DNA from: Taeniopygia guttata
Lineage: Eukaryota > Chordata > Aves > Passeriformes > Estrildidae
DNA: 64,000 nt
Assembly (NCBI RefSeq): GCF_048771995.1
Contig: NC_133063.1
Location: forward strand, 10,460,063 to 10,524,062
Reading direction: 5' to 3'
A program made the position numbers and the translations under genes. Below are positions 24,537 through 38,100 of this stretch, piece by piece. Under the pieces are notes generated by a model. It did no database searches, was not told where the DNA came from, and was given only the letters and a program-made list of their open reading frames with translations. Position 1 is the stretch's first letter; the number at the start of each line of letters is the position of its first letter.

Positions 24537-24960
24537 CTCTTCTCCTAGAAAGAAGAGAGGCATAAGAAAGGCAGGTAATATTCAAGGACTACCTCCTCCA
24601 AGCTCAAGAGTAATGAATCCTGAAAACAGAAAGACAGGCAAAAACTCTGGGAGGCCTGGATAGATGAACAAGGTCCTGGAAGATCTCAAGTGCAAAAAAG
24701 AAGGACACAGAGGGTGGAAGCAAGGATAGGTAGGACCCCGGGATTAGTTAAATATGGCCACAGACATCAAAGGCAACAAGAAAACCTTCTACAGATATAT
24801 CCATGATAAAAGGAAGAGCAGGGCAAATGGTCTTCTTTCCTCTCCAGAGGAAAATGGGAGACCCGGTTTTCCAGGATTTGGACAAGACTGCCGTACTCAA
24901 AGAGTATTTTTCCTCAGTACTGGCAAGTACTCTGTGGCATGATCCATGAAAGTAAGGTGA
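24537..24960 (+). mobile_element. CR1 LINE ORF2 fragment
   Basis: A plus-strand frame reads ...ATDIKGNKKTFYRYIHDKRK..., matching the linker between the endonuclease and reverse transcriptase of CR1 ORF2 (NIKGNKKxFYKYIxDKRK in intact copies, from memory of the family). The frame degenerates after about 60 codons. It is therefore a dead internal CR1 piece, distinct from the 3'-end fragments elsewhere. Confidence 0.7.
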
Positions 24961-24990
24961 TGTTTAAAAGGACCCAGGTAAGGAAGGTGA

Positions 24991-25680
24991 TGTTGATAAT
25001 AAAATCTCATCCGGTTGTTCAAAGACACCAGTCTAGGTGATAGAGAACTCTTACACTTTTATTATATAGTCATCTTTACTCTGGCAAGTAGTCCTCTATT
25101 TAGTCTCAAACGTGCTGGTTAACAACCCTTACATTCCAATTGCTGCAAAAAACTCCAATACAGAGTAAGAGGTCAAATATGATAGGTGCACTTTGCCCAG
25201 GCAAAGCAAGGTAGGAGAGAAAGAAAGACATCCAAGAGAGAAAGAGAAGAAAGAAGTTTACCAATCTGTAGTTCCACATTGATACTGCTGCACAGATAGT
25301 ATGGATCTGGGATAGCTAGACAAAAAGAAAAAGAGGAAAAAGGGCTGCAGGCAGGATCAAATTTTTAGAGTTAGCGTCTTTTATGCCTCTTATGCAAACT
25401 AAAATTTTTGTGCCAGTTTGTTCACCCATGAGCATCCATATCTCTCTCTAGAAGGTGAGTCCAGATGGGCATCTCTAGGTGGAAAGAAAAGCTGGCTTAG
25501 AACAGGGCTGTCCCACCTTCACAGGATCTTTCTTCCAATCACAGGTTTTATTTCACAACAGTCAGAATGTCTGAGATGTGCCTGGTCCTCACATCTAGCC
25601 ACAGCAAGCTGCAGAAACAAAGGTCGGACTGGGCAAACGAAGAGAGCAGATCTGATTCAAAAGCTTACTTAAGAGATCTG
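24991..25680 (-). mobile_element. LTR-like remnant
   Basis: On the minus strand a TATATAATAAAAG motif is followed by about 70 bases ending TTATCAACA at 24,991, which fits R-U5 of an LTR ending in CA. The right part (25,440-25,620) is related to about 100-290 of this window. The U3 start is not defined and no internal retroviral gene is visible. Confidence 0.35.
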
Positions 25681-27430
25681 AAGGTGCAAAAGTCCGTGGC
25701 ACTCGATAAGAAGAATTCATGAATCCTGATGGAACTGCCAGAAGAAGAGACTAAGCCACCATCATAATATTTGTGAAGTAGTGACAGTCTGGTGAGGATA
25801 TCACCAACGGGAAAGGAAGAAGCATAAACCCCCCTTTTTAAAAAGAGAACCAAGAGACCCACATAACTACACGCCAGCCAGGCTCACTGAGTCTGGCTCT
25901 CTTTGGCCACGGGACGGAGGCTGGCCGGCTGGCTGTCCCGCTGGTGGCCGCAGGGCAGACACGCGAGTGGCCACCCCGAGTCTGTGCCGAGACTGCCGCG
26001 GGTGGCGGTGATCGCTGCGGCGTGGGGAGCACAGCAGAGGCACAGCAATGAGAGAAGGACACTTGTCTGAATCTCCAAAGATGTAATCCCGAAGGAGGGC
26101 AGAGCAAGTGACAAATCTGACCCTGAAGGGGCTACTTTTAAAGGGGAGGGGGAACACAGGGAGGACACAACCTTTGAGCAATAGGAGGGCATTAGGGGAG
26201 GGGTGCAGCGTAAGGGCTCCCCAACAGAAGCCAACACGGGGTGAGAGCAGAACTCACAATCCAATTCTGCTTTGAGGAAAGGATGAAAGACAGGGAACAC
26301 TCCAGAACCAAAGGAGTGTGCTATCTTTGAGAGACAGGGGTAAGACAAGGCAACAAGGGAGGTATACAGGTGGATTGACATGTGGATTGACATACATTTT
26401 GGCAGGGAAAACTGTGGTAAACAACTCAGGACTGAGCCAAATGGGGTGCATAGAACCAACCACTACAAACTTCTAACAAGGAATATTAAAACATACTACA
26501 GAAGAACAGACTGTAAAATAACAGACTACCACAGCTCACTTCTGCGCCAAGTGGATGCAGTGGTCATAAGTGACCGGTTCTGCTGGGATGGAAACCAACC
26601 ACCAAATCCTTGCTGAATTCAGCAGTGGCAGCAGCAGTGCCTGGATCTGATGCCTAGCTCTGGGGCTGGGCTGGACAAAGGACACGCATGGCACACCGCC
26701 CCTGAAGGATGTGAGTTTGGAAACAACCACCTACCACTGTCTCCTGTTGTTTTGCGCTAGGGTCACAGCAGCCTGAGGCACTGGGTAGCCCTCAATGCCA
26801 CCTGGGACTGCAGATGACAGGCCCTGGCCTCTGGGACCAAACACAGGGAGGGAGTCACTCTCCAGATGGAGTTTGCAGATGGAAAAGGCTGCCGTGAGCA
26901 GGCACCTCAAAAGGCAGACGAATGAGGCCCTCCTGCACTTTATCTGTGCCACGCAGCTACACAGGCCTGGGTAGACAGCGCAGAGCACAGGGACAACAGA
27001 AAGCACAGAAAGAGGGACAAACCCATTCAAGCACAGAGACTTCTCATGATTGCTGAGCCCCAGACAGCCCCAAGGCTGCCGTCACCCACCAGTCCTTTTC
27101 TGCTGACAAAGAGCAGGTCCGGTGGGTGCCTTGCTCTGCTGGCCAGGGTCCTGCCAGCTCTCTGCTCTCTGCTCTCCTGTGCTGCCAGCAGACGTGCCTA
27201 CCTTCTTCATTCCACTTGCAGAGCCTCGTACCTACAAGCCATGGCCAGGCGGGAGGCAGGAGCAGTCACAGAGGAGAGGTGCCGGCTACACCGAGCAGGA
27301 ACCAAAAGCCTCTGCGTGCACAGCTGAAAGCCTCTATCTCCACAGGATGTTTTGGCTGCCCTGCTCTTCACTGGGAAATGCAATTGCCTTTTCTTCCTCA
27401 TCCAGAAGTCCACAGCTGGGCAAAAGCTAG
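25681..27430. other. Unassigned intergenic DNA with a GC-rich patch
   Basis: 25,870-26,060 is GC-rich with many CpGs, and the rest is ordinary composition. Several moderate open frames exist on both strands (for example 25,884-26,459 minus and 27,046-27,327 plus). None has recognisable motifs or a convincing exon series, so I call no gene here. Confidence 0.4.
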
Positions 27431-27439
27431 CCAATGGGT

Positions 27440-28950
27440 AGCATTCCAGAGGCACTGTAGGTTGGAGCTGGTAACGGAGGGAGACGGTTGCCAAATCCAA
27501 ACCACACTAGAACGCCACACTTAAGAGGGACTTTCCATCTTTAAGAAAGAATGGCCAATTCAGAAGTGAACATAGAGCCTTATTCCATGGCTGACAAGGA
27601 AGGCAATTGTCCAACTTGAGGGTGTGTAGGACTTTTATTGTGACTCCAGCTCCAAGCTGCCTTTGGAGAAAGCAATCCTGAAGTGGTCCTGGTCATCTCT
27701 TCTGCTTTCTCGATTGCTTTGCTGCAAGTTTCCTTTGTTTTCATTTGAAAAGCCTTCGGAGTGGGGATTTAGATGGTGGGGGCCGATGTGATCTCTAGAA
27801 GGAATAACAGAAGTACAGTCATAGAAACAACTGCAGTATGAAACCAGCCCCACAGCCAATCCATTTCTCTCAAGTGTTTTGTCATTTCCAATGACTGGTG
27901 GGAAGCCAGGAGTCTAAAGGGAATCTAGGAAGCCAACTCATCTGCTCACTTTGGCCAGGCTAGCACACACTCCTTCTTCTGAGTCAGTGGCTAGGTTGCA
28001 GCCTCCTGCTGCTCCCAAAACAATCCCTGCTTTTGTCTTCACTCTAGAGGGAAGCTCAGGCAAAGCCCACCCAGGCCCTGCTGCCCTCAAAAGCAAAAGG
28101 AATGCCCCAAGCGCTCCCTGCCTGCATCCTAGCATCACAGTGGCTTCTGGAGGGAGTCCAAAATTTCTCTTCCAGCACCAAATCACGGAGGAACACGAGC
28201 TACAGCTTTTGCTGAGGCACACACACTATAATCCACTGCTGGATCGGACAAAGAATGCACAGGACATACTCAGCAGCTTTAGGCACCTCCTCAGCAGCCT
28301 GACAGCCAGCCCTCTCCCACAGCTCTAGCCTGGCTCTGCAGAGGACTTCCCGTGAGACCTCCCTCCTTCTGAGAGGAAGCTCTGGCTTTCCCATTCTCTT
28401 TGGGCCTGCATCACCATGCCTGCCCCCCTCAAACCTGCACTCTGGTAGCCTCTCACCACACCGCTCCCTGAAGACACAAAGGTCTCTCCAGCACGGTTTA
28501 CCAAGGGCCAGCTAAGAGACAGTGCCCCCCAGACAGACAGAGTGCGGAGAAACAGTGCCCATATGGAGCACAGAGGAGTCCAAAACAACACAGAAACTCT
28601 CTTCTCACAGCCTTTGCCTTTTGACTGGCTTTGCTTCAGAACTTTGCTTGTACAGCTTGCATGCTGGCAACTTCCTGCTTCATCTCCAGCAGCCTGTTCT
28701 CCTGCTCCTTCTGTACCTCCACCAGGAAGGTACAGAAGGAGCAGCTGTGTGCCAGCAGCTGCTGTGCCTCCAAACGCTGCCCTTCCAAGTCCTTATGAGG
28801 GGAGGAAGACACTTCCACATGAAGTGCCAGCCAAGCTCCCCAGATAATCAGTGGAAGCTTCATGCCGTGCACAACCCCACACCTGAAAAGGGCACAGCAG
28901 TAGTGACTTTGTGCCCTACAGCAATGCTGTCCTAAGCAGAAAGTCAAAAG
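27440..28950 (-). pseudogene. Remnant D: broken PAK3L copy lacking its kinase exons
   Basis: 28,790-28,715 matches the 24-codon coiled-coil exon 8 of gene C (D-L-E-G-Q-R-L-E-A-Q-Q..., donor GAG|GTACAG). 28,390-27,850 matches the region around exon 11 of gene C (38,230-37,690). Exons 9 and 10 are absent. The exon 11 relative, ending ...CTGCTGA|GTATGT at about 28,272, has an in-frame TAG shortly after its likely acceptor. Beyond 27,850 the sequence jumps to material resembling the intron before the last exon (27,650-27,790), so every kinase exon has been deleted. It sits directly downstream of gene C on the same strand. It cannot make a kinase. Confidence 0.7.
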
Positions 28951-29143
28951 CAGGATCAGCAGGTGGGAGAATAGGAGATGCCACCTTCCTTTCCTGCTCC
29001 CATGGCTGCCCGTTTCCTGGCCCCTCTCCCCTCAGGATTTCTACCTGTTCTCAGAGGTTCATTTCCCCAAGTGCTGAAGTGCTCCTTGCCATCTCCTTTG
29101 CTTCCTGCATGATTTTGCTGCAGGGATGACAGCAATCAGGCTG

Positions 29144-32100
29144 TCAGAAGAGGCTTAAGAGAGGCTCCGCTGACTGGAGAAATGGATGCTGCCCAAAGGG
29201 AAAAAGAAACAAACCAAACCAAATTAAAAGAGACAAAGGGAAAAGGAACCATTCTTTTCCAAACTGAGTTCCTTACAGGGTCAAGCTGCATTCCTCTAGC
29301 ACCCTGAAATACACTAACATAGGACTGAAGGCACCATCAGCACGTGAGCCTTCATGCCCAGGATGCTGCTAGCACAGGCAAACATGGCCCACAACTGCAC
29401 TAGTCCATTGCTCAAGGTGTCATCACTTGCTGGGATTTTTGTCCTGACAGCACTGTGGGATTGCTGCTTGCTGTCCAAAGGTTTTGTTCCTTACAGGAAA
29501 CTCAACAGACTTCTTCCAGCTCCTCTTTTCTACAGACATGAGCTATTTGAGTGTCCAAAAGAGATGTGGGGCATAAGACATTCCTCAGGAGACTCCCAAG
29601 AGCTCTGAAAAATATTGATCCCACGTGTTGTTCTCAGGACCACAGCACACGCGGGTTTTCAGCAGCAAGCCAGGAGCAAGGAGACAAAGCAGCAAGGCTC
29701 AGATGTGCTCAGCTCCAGCGTGCAGGAAGAGTAGGCTCTGCCTTGGCATGGCCCCCCACCTCCTGTGCTGGCCGGCATCTTCCTTGTCAGCAGGAACAGC
29801 CAAGGAAGTGGCCTGGTCCTCGTCTGCCACAAAACCGGGCGGCAAAGCCGCAAGGATTCTCATCTACTTGAGCGGGCCAGGCAGCACATGGGTCTGGCAC
29901 AAGTCCTGCTCAGCTGTCCCTGTTTGACTGGCAGAAAGCAGAGGCAGCAAGCTCAAAGAGTGGGGCAGGAGGGACAGGCTGAGTGCCCTGGGATGCTCAC
30001 AAGGAGCTCCCCCACAGCCCCCGCCTTCCCACACACCAATCCAGAAGCGCTGGGCAGGGACGGCTTTCGTCGAGTTCTTCAAGCCCACATCCCTGGCATT
30101 GCAATACTTCAGTTCCCTTTGCTAGCAGGTAAACCTGAATACACCACCCAAGAGCAAAAGAGGGCCACAGAAATGACCAGAAGGAGGGAGCTCTCCTCTG
30201 AGGAACAGCTGTGAGAGTTGTGCTGGTTTAGCCTGGAGAAGAGCAAGCCCCAAGGAGAACTTTCAATATTTGTAGGGGCTTCTAAAAAGGATGGGGACAT
30301 AGCTTTTAGTAGGGCCAATTGTAAGGGGACAAGGGTGAATAGTTTCAGCTAAAAGACACTCCATTCAGATTGGCTCTAAGGAAGAAACTGTTCCCAAGGA
30401 GAGTGCTGAAACACTGCCACAGGCTGCCCAGAGAGCTGGGAGGAGCCCCAAGCCCAGCAACGTTCAAGGTCAGCTTGGATGGGACTCTGAGCAGCCTCAT
30501 CCACTTCAAGATGTCCTTGCCAGTGGCTGATGTTTTGGACTAGATGACATGCACTGGTCCCTCCTAGCCACAAAGAGTCTTGGATCCTGCTTGGCTTTCA
30601 TTGGAAAAGCACCCAGAGTAGAGATTATTAGATGGGGGGGCCCATGTGAAGCTCTGGAGTTTGCCCAAGAAACAAACCCTGACAGGGAACAGCTGCTTGG
30701 GCTGCAGCCGCTTTGCCTTGTACCTGCAGAAGTTCCTCGGCAGAGCCTCGCCTGTCCACATCCATCTGCAGGCAGCAACCCAGAAATTCACACAAGCCAG
30801 AGGGCAGCCCGAGCTTGTGCAGATCTGGTACCCCTTGCTTGCCTATCAGGTAGCTAGCCTGAAGCAAAAGGAAGCACGAGAGTCTACGTGATTCTTCCAT
30901 ATCCTTCAGTGCTCACCTAGAGCCCATCTTTGAAGCTCCAGTCCGCAGTGTCAATTTCTTTCCTAGCAGAGGTTTAGAGATGAGCCTTCTCTCCCAAAGG
31001 ATAAAAGGCTCCAGTGCAGCCCCAGCTATTTCAAGCTGCAACAGGTCTTCCCTTGACAGCTGATCTGAGCCCCCGGGATGTTTTTAGAAAGAGGGCCTTG
31101 GTGGAAGCACTTCAAGTGGTGGGCATGGGATTTTGTCTAATGGACACGGACCAGAAGGACACCGCTCTCTGAGCGTATTTGCACCTTACCGTGTCACTGT
31201 TTTCCCGAATATAAGGAGCCTCTCCTGTGGCCATTTCTATTCCCACGATGCCAAGGGACCAGGTGTCCACTTTGGGGCCGTAGGGCCCTCTTCTCACCAC
31301 CTCGGGTGCCATCCACCACGTGGTGCCAACCATCGACCTCCGTTTACTCTGCTCAAGGCTGAGCAGACCACAGAGGCCAAAATCAGCTGAGGAGAAAAAC
31401 AAATGCTGCTTCAAGTAGGAAACCAAGGAAAAGGCTTTCTCAGGACGCCTACGTCTCAGAATGCAGTGCTGATTCCAGCTGGAAAAGCAGCTGGGCTCTC
31501 TTTCCTCAGGGCTGCAGCCAAGGACGTGGGCATTTGTCCACTTAGTTACCCCCCACGATTCCCACCGTGCCTTTTCCTCACTCACCGCAACTTTTACGCT
31601 GAAACTCCCTCCTTTTGGAAGGAACGCACACACAAACCAGAGTTACTCTTGCTACCTTGTTGCTCTCTAGACCACTCAGCACCTTACAGCTGCGCCCTGG
31701 GCTTGCAGAGCGCTCCCTGCCCTCTCCCCGGCACCACTGCTGGGCACCCGCAGCCGCTCCAAAGCAGCCCCACACCGCCTGCCCGGAGCGCTGCGCCTGA
31801 CCGAGAATACCCACCCAGCTTGACGGAGCCATCCCGGCCCAGCAGGATGTTTCCACTTTTGATGTCTCTGTGGATCACCTGGTTGGCATGCAGGAAAGCC
31901 AGGCCTTGCAGGCACTGGGAGAGAAAAAAAGAAACAGGAGGCCAAAAGTGAGCCTGATCGGATTTCGCCACACACAAAAGGAGTCTGCTCCTGAAGATTC
32001 ACCGATCTCAAAGGAGCGTGAGCGCTGGCAAGAGGAAGAGCTTGCTGCTGCCACACTAGGAGAGCAGGATCTTTCCAAGGGAAGGCATATCAGTGCTTGA

Positions 32101-35100
32101 GGGGGAAACATCAGTCACTGCTCCAGATTGTCCCCGGCAAAGCCAGTCAGAGCCATCCCTGATGCAGTGGATGCGCTCTCCCCATCCGCAGGACAAACAA
32201 TGCTTTGCCAAAAGAGGAAAAGTCCCTGCCTTGGCTACCAAGGGCATCACTGTCAGGTGGGAGATTGGAGGACAAGGGACAGCTGACTTGGAAGTAGCTC
32301 ATGTGTCAGTTTTCAGTAGCAAGCACCATGGTGGGTGCCATGCCATCCTTTGAAGTTGAGACCTGTGACAGACGAGTCTCTCTTTGGCTTTGCCACTGGT
32401 TTAAAACTTGGACACCAGCACCTTTGTGCTTACAGGCAAAGAAGGTATTGCAGAAAGGCAAAGGCTTGGAGAGGCAAAGTGCAGAACAGAAAATGACAAT
32501 GAAAACGAGACAGAGAGTTCAGTAATAGGATAGAAGAGTACAGAACAGACTAGAGTAAGAGCAGGGACACCGGCAGGCAGTTCAGCCCAGATGCTCTTTC
32601 CTTTCCGGAGCATAAGAGCAAGACAGAAAGAAAGCTCTGAGCATGGAATCACTCCCTTTGCAGCGCTTTCAAAGGACCAGTCTGTCCAAGCCATCCCAAG
32701 CACAAGCAGGACCCCTTACCTCCCGACACACTGTTGCTATGTGTCCTACAGCCAGACTTTTCATGCGGATCACATCAGCCAAGGAGCCTCCATCCATAAA
32801 CTCCAACACCATCAGGACAACCTCATTGACAAGGTAGCTGCAAGACAAAAGCAACCGTGTGGAGCTGAATGTGCACAGCTAAATTGCTGCATGGAAGAAA
32901 AGACTACAGCTGAGTTTTGTGTCCAGGTCACTGGTAAGTGAAGAGGGAATCAAGTGAAGACACACTCCATCGAGGCTATCCAGTGCTTGCTGTCTGTGCC
33001 GTCTAAAGGAGGAAGGCACATCCGTGGAAAAGGAGACGGTTTAGGTGGCAAGCAGGGGAAAGCGGCAGTTTTGTGACGCAAAGGTTAATCTGGAAGCAGA
33101 CACATCCCAGCAGCTGCTTCATCTTCTTCATACACAAATTGCACCATTAACTCCAGCAGCAAGGAGGCACAGTCTCACAGCTTTTACTCAGGGCAGGTGG
33201 GTGTGCAGCATTGCCAACACCCTTTGGAAAACCTTGCAGAAAGGACAGTCACAAACAGGAAAAACAATTTCAAACCGGACAAATTATGTCTCTCCTAGCC
33301 TAGTCTTTTGGCATGCAAGGCAATGGAAAGCAGTGCAAACAGTGCAAGGGAAATCATTTCTGTGATGCTTTCTCAGCACTTCTCCTCCAACACTTGGAAA
33401 AAATCCCGCCCAAAACAGCAGAACAACATGCAGTGAGTGAACATACATGCTGCTGGCTTAGTAAGAGAGCCACGTTTCTGAGATCAAGCTTCAAGCTATT
33501 TCTGCCAGGAAGAATTTGTGGGGACAAAATGCAATCTCCTCCCAGGCCTCATGCAGGAGTAGATTGATGTGAATTGAAAATCCATTTTCTGCCAGAATAC
33601 TGACCTTTCTAGGTAGGTGACAATATTGGGGTTCTTATATTTATCCATGACCAGGATTTCCTTCAACACATCCTCACAGCCCTGGTGCTGGAGATCAAGT
33701 ACCTTTATGGCCACCTACAATGACATGGAAAGCCATTAGGAGCAGACGAGACGAGAGCCTCTTTCTCTGTGCACTCACGGGCCTGGATGCCTTGTCACCT
33801 CGGTGGAAATGGACACTAAACCATCAACCACAAAGTGCTAACAGCACTCTTTGCACCTGCAGACTCCTCCAACACACTTTGTTTATCACTACTATTATCA
33901 TTTACACGTGTTTTGCAAGCTGAAGTAATTTTGCTCCAGCCAAGATAAATTGAAACCACTGGAAATACGTTAGCATTTCTAGGGGCTTTGACCAGCCTTT
34001 CAGAGATGGCTGCCGTTCTTGACTGTGTGCCAAAGTAAACACACACATACATACATGACAGGGAAAATGCTGTCCAAAAAAGGACTCCAAAGCGACTCAA
34101 AGGAAAGTTACAACCCTAGCACATCCTAACTTCTTCACTTTGGGTTTTGCAACTCTGAAGAACAACCTGGAACACGGTTTACACCGAGTAATTATTGTAA
34201 TTTGTACTTATTTAGTGGGTTTAAAAATGAATAACCCTTCTGTGCTACGCTATGGATGCACCCCAGGTCATAAGCAGGGCTTAGGGCTTTTGGACACCTC
34301 CTCGACCTCCCTCCAAGTGCAGTTTCTGAGCACAGCACCGCGGGTGGAGAAGGAACTACCAGGAAGATGGAGTTGTATTTGCTGAGAGCCAAAAACGAGA
34401 ATTCAGGACTCTGAACTCATAGCCCCACAAAATAGCAGGACTCTCCAAGGCACTTCCACGTCAGTTCAGTACAAATAGCATCTCTGTAGTGGAATGTCTC
34501 TGACGCAGGATCAACAAAACATTGTATTAATTAAGGCTCTTCATCAATTTCTTCCCACTGATCTGTGCGTGTGCATGTGCGTGTGTGAACTGGGTTCCCT
34601 AGGACTGAAAGGCAAAACTGTGCTCCAGTAAAGATCTCTCCTCCTTGAGGTCCTGCATTATATTTTCAAGCTGAACCACGTGGTGGAAAACAATGGGAAA
34701 TCCTTTCTGTGTCTGAACCTGGGCTTAAGAGGAACTGGGCCGGAATGACGGCTCTTGCCATCAGCTAATCTAGGAACATTTATCCAGTAAGTCCAAGCCA
34801 GCGCGTCCTTCTCGGATAGACACCACCGCCATTCTTGCATTCACTCAGGTAGGGAGGAAAGATAAAGTCTGTCCAAAAGTCATTTTGCAGCCCACCTCTG
34901 GACAGGCTGCTTCTGCGGGACAGCCTTTGCAGCAAAGTCAGGTGGCCCAAAGCTTTGGCCATGGATCACATCACAAGGGAAAGCACTCAAGGGCTGCAAA
35001 ATCTGCATGGGCTCTTGGCACTTACCGCTCGTCCTGTGGCAGCGTTGAAGGCCTTGTAAATGGTTCCAAACCCCCTAGAAACAGAACAGTGGCAAGAACA

Positions 35101-38100
35101 GAGAAGTTGTTCAGTGCTGAGAAGGAAAAGGCAGCCCAGGCAGGAGCTCTCTGCTGCCTGCAGTGTCTCTAAAACACCAGGGTCTGTCCGCTCTTCAGCC
35201 AATGGCCCAGCAGCCCAGCAGCCCTCTGCCATGCAGAGTGTCCAAGAGAAAAGCTGGCTGCAACAGGAAGAAAAAGGGCTGCTACAAATCTCAAATGTGC
35301 ACACTAGATTATGCACGCAGGGGTTTTCTTTGCCTTTCCCTTCTTGTGTCTGTGCCTGTGGGGTGCCTTTCCAGGCAATGAAACATACAGTCCTGCGGGG
35401 CCATCTCAACGCTCTCTTTTAATCCTGCCTGCCAAACTCAGGCAACACTATTATCTTATCTTTCTGACCACTTTCTTATCTTCCTGACCACTGAATCTTG
35501 TTTTCAGCAAGATAGTGGAAAGCAATGCTACTGAGAGCTGTTATCTGACAGCTGCCAGGTGGGAAGCTGCTCTCTCAGGTTTCTCTTCCCTCATGAGTGT
35601 GGCCAAATTACCTTGAATCATACAAAACCATATCTCCTGGGAAAACAGGCAAACTAGTGCCACATGTTTGAGGGCTTGCAGGAGGGCTTCCAGGACCTGC
35701 TGCTTGAGGCAGGCAAGACATTGCCAGCATCCAGTTATCTTTCATGATGCCTTGTACTGCCTCAGCACTGAGACAGGGACAATCTGAAGCCAGGGTCTGA
35801 AGATGCTTGCAGCTTGCCTGACTTCCCACGTGGTACCGCACCACCAAAATCCCTGGCCCATGGTTCTGTAGAAGCAAGCGTGGCTGCACTCACCCACTGC
35901 CAAGGAGTTCCCATCCAGTGTACTTCTTCTCTGGATCTTCCTTCCTCACCACACGCCCTGAAAGAAACCAAATGCAAGGAGCAAACTTCAAAACAGGGAT
36001 CCTGACGTCCAGGAGATCTGAAGGCCAGCTCCACTCTCTGGGGCTCTGAGCAATTTATGGTCCCTCGGCTAACAAGAGCATCAACAAGAACAACAGCAGC
36101 AGCAGCAGCCCCAGCAAGACAGGCAGCTCGGTAGCACGCCTGGCCTGCACAGAGTCTCTTCTCCACACTCCTTTGAAGGGCTGCCTTGAGGGGAAACTAA
36201 GCCCATGGGAAAACCATCAGAGCAGACAGAGACCAGAAAAGAACAGGCCCCAAGGCAAGTGGTTGTCATCTACAAACAGGAAGGAGGGCTGAAAAATCAG
36301 GACACTTCATTGTCTTGGGAAGAAACACTCTCTTGTGAGACTCAACAAAAGGTTTCATACTTCCAAAGTTCCAATGCACCCTGGCATCTGGATGAACTTT
36401 GAACAGCTGCTTTTTGCAGAGCAGAAAGAATATTGCAAAGTCAATTCCAGGAGAGAAGGGCACCTTCTCTACCTCTCAGCACTTGGCCTAAACAATGCCT
36501 TGACCATTTTAGAGAACAGCAGCACATGCTATAACCAAGAACAATGGCTCTAAGAATTAGGACTCTCCTCATTTATCAGCAGGATGAGTTCTGGAGATGA
36601 CTTTGCCCGTTCCCCATTTAGTGAAGAACTACAAGTGCTTGTCTTCAGCCTGGGCTGCAGCAGTCACTAGCACTGGGCTCAGCCCCTTGAACACCACCCA
36701 TGTGCCCCATCTCCCCAAACGGGCGCAGCCAGACGGGTAACAAGGACAGCGCTGTTCCTCAGGCGCTGCCGGGACACAGACACCTGCACAAATGAGATGC
36801 TGACCCTTCCACGAGTCCAGGCAAAGCTGCAGCAACGGGACGGCAGCTGAAACCTCACAGCTAAGGAAGGCTCCAGCCCCTGCAGTCACACCAGCTGTCA
36901 GTGGCAGGGCAGGTATGACAAAATGCTTGGCAAAGCCCACAGATGGCCACTGACAGCCACTCTGAAGAAGCTAGAGCCAGATCAAGGCCTGTTACAAGCT
37001 GTTGGCCCCACTCAAGACAGAACATGATTGTCTTTGGCCTCAGACCCACGGAGGAGTAGATCCATCCACCTTTTGTCTGAGGGCGCCTGATGGCAGACAC
37101 AAAGTAAACTGGCCTCTGTTCTGTACCTGAGTGGTTCTTCTCTGACAGCACTGCACTGGCAGCTGTTACCAGCTGCAAGGAGCAACTCACTTGTACTGCA
37201 CAATCAGCAAGGCCTTGGTGTGCTTTCCGAGAGTACCATCTGTGCAGGGATTGAGGCCAATGCTTAGTATTCCTGCGGTATTTAGCAGCTGGGCATTAGC
37301 AGTGACAACATGCCTGCTACCAGAGGAACATGCAGCAGAGGGGCTGCAGGCTTCCTCCTGAGAATTGCCTGCAGGGCACTTCTATCTGACTGTGCCCCAT
37401 AGATGTGTCTCTTTGATGCATCTTCCAAAGCATACAACTAAAATATCAAACAGGAATTGTAAAAAGAGTATCCTGGTTTTCTTCTTTTGGGGCTCTTTCA
37501 AAACAGCTCTTCCTCTCTGATTCCTTGAGATAGCTCTAAGAATACAATTTCTTAATTTTTAGGGCATACTGAAAAGATCTCTTCCTCTCTTATTTGTGCT
37601 GTCACCTGCCATTCTTTTCAAGGAGGTCACGCTAACCAAACAAAACCAACTGGAGAAGGAATAGAAGTACTAAGAGTCATAAGAACAACACCAGCATTAA
37701 ACCAGCCCCACAGCCAATCAACTTTGCTCAAGTGTTTTGTCATTTCCAATGACTGGTGGGAAGTCAGGAGTCTAAAGGGAATCTAGGAAGCCAACTCATC
37801 TGCTCACTTTGGCCAGGCTAGCACACACTCTTTTTACTGAGCCACTGGCTAGGTCGCAGCCTCCTGCTGCTCCCAAAACAATCCCTGCTTTTGTCTTCAC
37901 TCTAGAGGGAAGCTCAGGCAAAGCCCACCCAGGCCCTGCTGCCCACAAAGGCAAAAGGAACGCCCCAAGCGCTCCCTGCCTGCATCCTAGCACCACAGTG
38001 GCTTCTGGAGAGAGTCCAAAAATTCTCTCCCAACACCAAATGAGGAGGAACATGTGCTACAGCTCTTGCCGAGGTACACACACTGTAATACACTGCTCGA

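Noticed and set aside
25838..27524. Several 90-190 codon frames and a possible plus-strand exon near 27,226
   Set aside because: An acceptor-like TTCCACTTGCAG precedes an open stretch, but I found no partner exons or recognisable protein, so no gene is called.
36861..37190. 109-codon minus-strand frame between exons 11 and 12 of gene C
   Set aside because: No conserved motif, and it would break the phase between exons 11 and 12, which join cleanly without it.
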